From Gammaproteobacteria bacterium (GTDB lineage: Bacteria > Pseudomonadota > Gammaproteobacteria > SZUA-229), in contig JAJRTD010000121.1 in assembly GCA_024278435.1 (NCBI GenBank), positions 1 to 5,125 on the forward strand: a stretch of 5,125 nucleotides of DNA. The letters run 5' to 3'. The position numbers and the translations under genes are program-made. Under the pieces are notes generated by a model, which worked only from the letters and a program-made list of their open reading frames with translations, did no database searches and was not told the origin of the DNA. Below are positions 4,678 to 5,125 of the stretch, piece after piece (position 1 is the stretch's first letter; every line of letters starts with the position of its first letter).

Positions 4678-5125
4678 CTACGATGCATTGTAATTAATCT
4701 GCCATTCACTGAGCGCCTTATCAAGATCGCCCTTGGCCCCGATTTTTTGCCAGAATTCAGTAAAGTCGCTTTGCACGGTTTCGAGTGAAACCGTCATTTT
4801 CTTCGACTTGTCTTTCAGAAAAAATTCTATATTGCGGTTGACCGTTTCCAGGTAATCGGCAGCAATGTCAGCTGCCGGCAACCGGTGTGTTTCATGCATT
4901 AAAATTCCCTGTTCATAGGCCTTTAAAATACCGAAATCGATGCGCTTTGAAAAACTGACTGCGGCATCCTCCGGTCTGCGTTGTAAATGGACATAAAAGG
5001 CGTTGTCGCCATAGGCCCTGTCCAGCCGACCGAGAAACCAGGACAGCCGGTTGTCCGCTTCTATATGGTTGTCGGGATAATCAAGGCGTTTCGCCCCGGT
5101 CTCTGCCAGCAATGATTCATGGGCG
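4678..5125 (-). CDS. Sulfotransferase-like protein, C-terminal part (5' end outside window)
   Basis: The minus-strand frame is open to the right edge, so the gene starts outside the window. The TTG at 5112 is internal, since the upstream residues HES continue in frame. About 148 residues are visible. They look like the C-terminal half of a P-loop sulfotransferase-like protein. LDYPDNHIEADNRLSWFLGRLDRAYG is followed by YVHLQRRPEDAAVSFSKR, similar to the PAPS 3'-phosphate-binding region (strand, then Arg and Ser on a helix). The C-terminal SLETVQSDFTEFWQKIGAKGDLDKALSEW resembles the usual closing helix region. The 5'-PAPS-binding P-loop would be upstream and is not visible, so the assignment rests on weak pattern similarity. 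No membrane segment is seen. With the neighbouring methyltransferase it may modify a glycan or small metabolite; the substrate is unknown. Confidence 0.55.
   Translation of the reverse strand, partial: AHESLLAETGAKRLDYPDNHIEADNRLSWFLGRLDRAYGDNAFYVHLQRRPEDAAVSFSKRIDFGILKAYEQGILMHETHRLPAADIAADYLETVNRNIEFFLKDKSKKMTVSLETVQSDFTEFWQKIGAKGDLDKALSEWQINYNAS

Noticed and set aside
5110..5112. TTG as start of the right-hand minus-strand gene
   Set aside because: The frame continues to the window edge with residues AHES before it, and the C-terminal half alone would lack the PAPS-binding start of the fold. The gene is truncated by the window instead.

Overview
The window looks like chromosomal DNA of a free-living or environmental Gammaproteobacterium. 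The evidence is the moderate GC coding sequence, a Host_attach/baeRF-type protein, a GT4/GH130 carbohydrate pair, and intergenic DNA full of short dispersed palindromic repeats. The sequence alone does not allow a genus call. No rRNA, tRNA, CRISPR array, intact insertion sequence or origin is visible.

Layout. Positions 1-255 (+) are the 3' end of a GH130-type glycoside phosphorylase that enters from the left edge. It runs tail-to-tail, 16 bp apart, into a 777-residue glycosyltransferase on the minus strand (272-2605). That protein joins an N-terminal GT4 GT-B domain to a C-terminal domain that looks like an alpha/alpha toroid. The pair plausibly acts on the same oligo- or polymannoside-like glycan, one building or processing it and the other phosphorolysing it, but the substrate cannot be read from the sequence. 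Upstream of the GT4 gene, separated by a 161-bp gap with a strong inverted repeat and a probable terminator, lies a minus-strand Host_attach/baeRF family gene (2767-3216).

Positions 3217-3864 hold no convincing gene. This stretch is a mosaic of dispersed repeats: several degenerate copies of a GTCATYCTGAGCGNAGCGAAG-like repeat in both orientations, plus two inverted-repeat units ending in CTCTGAAYAAGT. The second unit (3835-3896) runs over the first codons of the next gene, a class I SAM-dependent methyltransferase of the Methyltransf_24 type (3865-4536, +), so the native start of that gene is uncertain.

The methyltransferase converges on a minus-strand, 5'-truncated sulfotransferase-like gene (4678 to beyond the right edge). 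The 141-bp gap between them holds a composite palindrome, with a 14-bp hairpin nested inside 21-bp perfect outer arms of the widespread CACAGAGACACAGAG repeat. The methyltransferase and sulfotransferase-like genes would fit a surface-polysaccharide or small-molecule modification locus, but this is inference.

I did not find a clearly new defence or mobile system. The points most worth a second look are the two-domain GT4 enzyme facing GH130, the repeat that supplies the apparent start of the methyltransferase, and the nested palindrome at 4564-4664.
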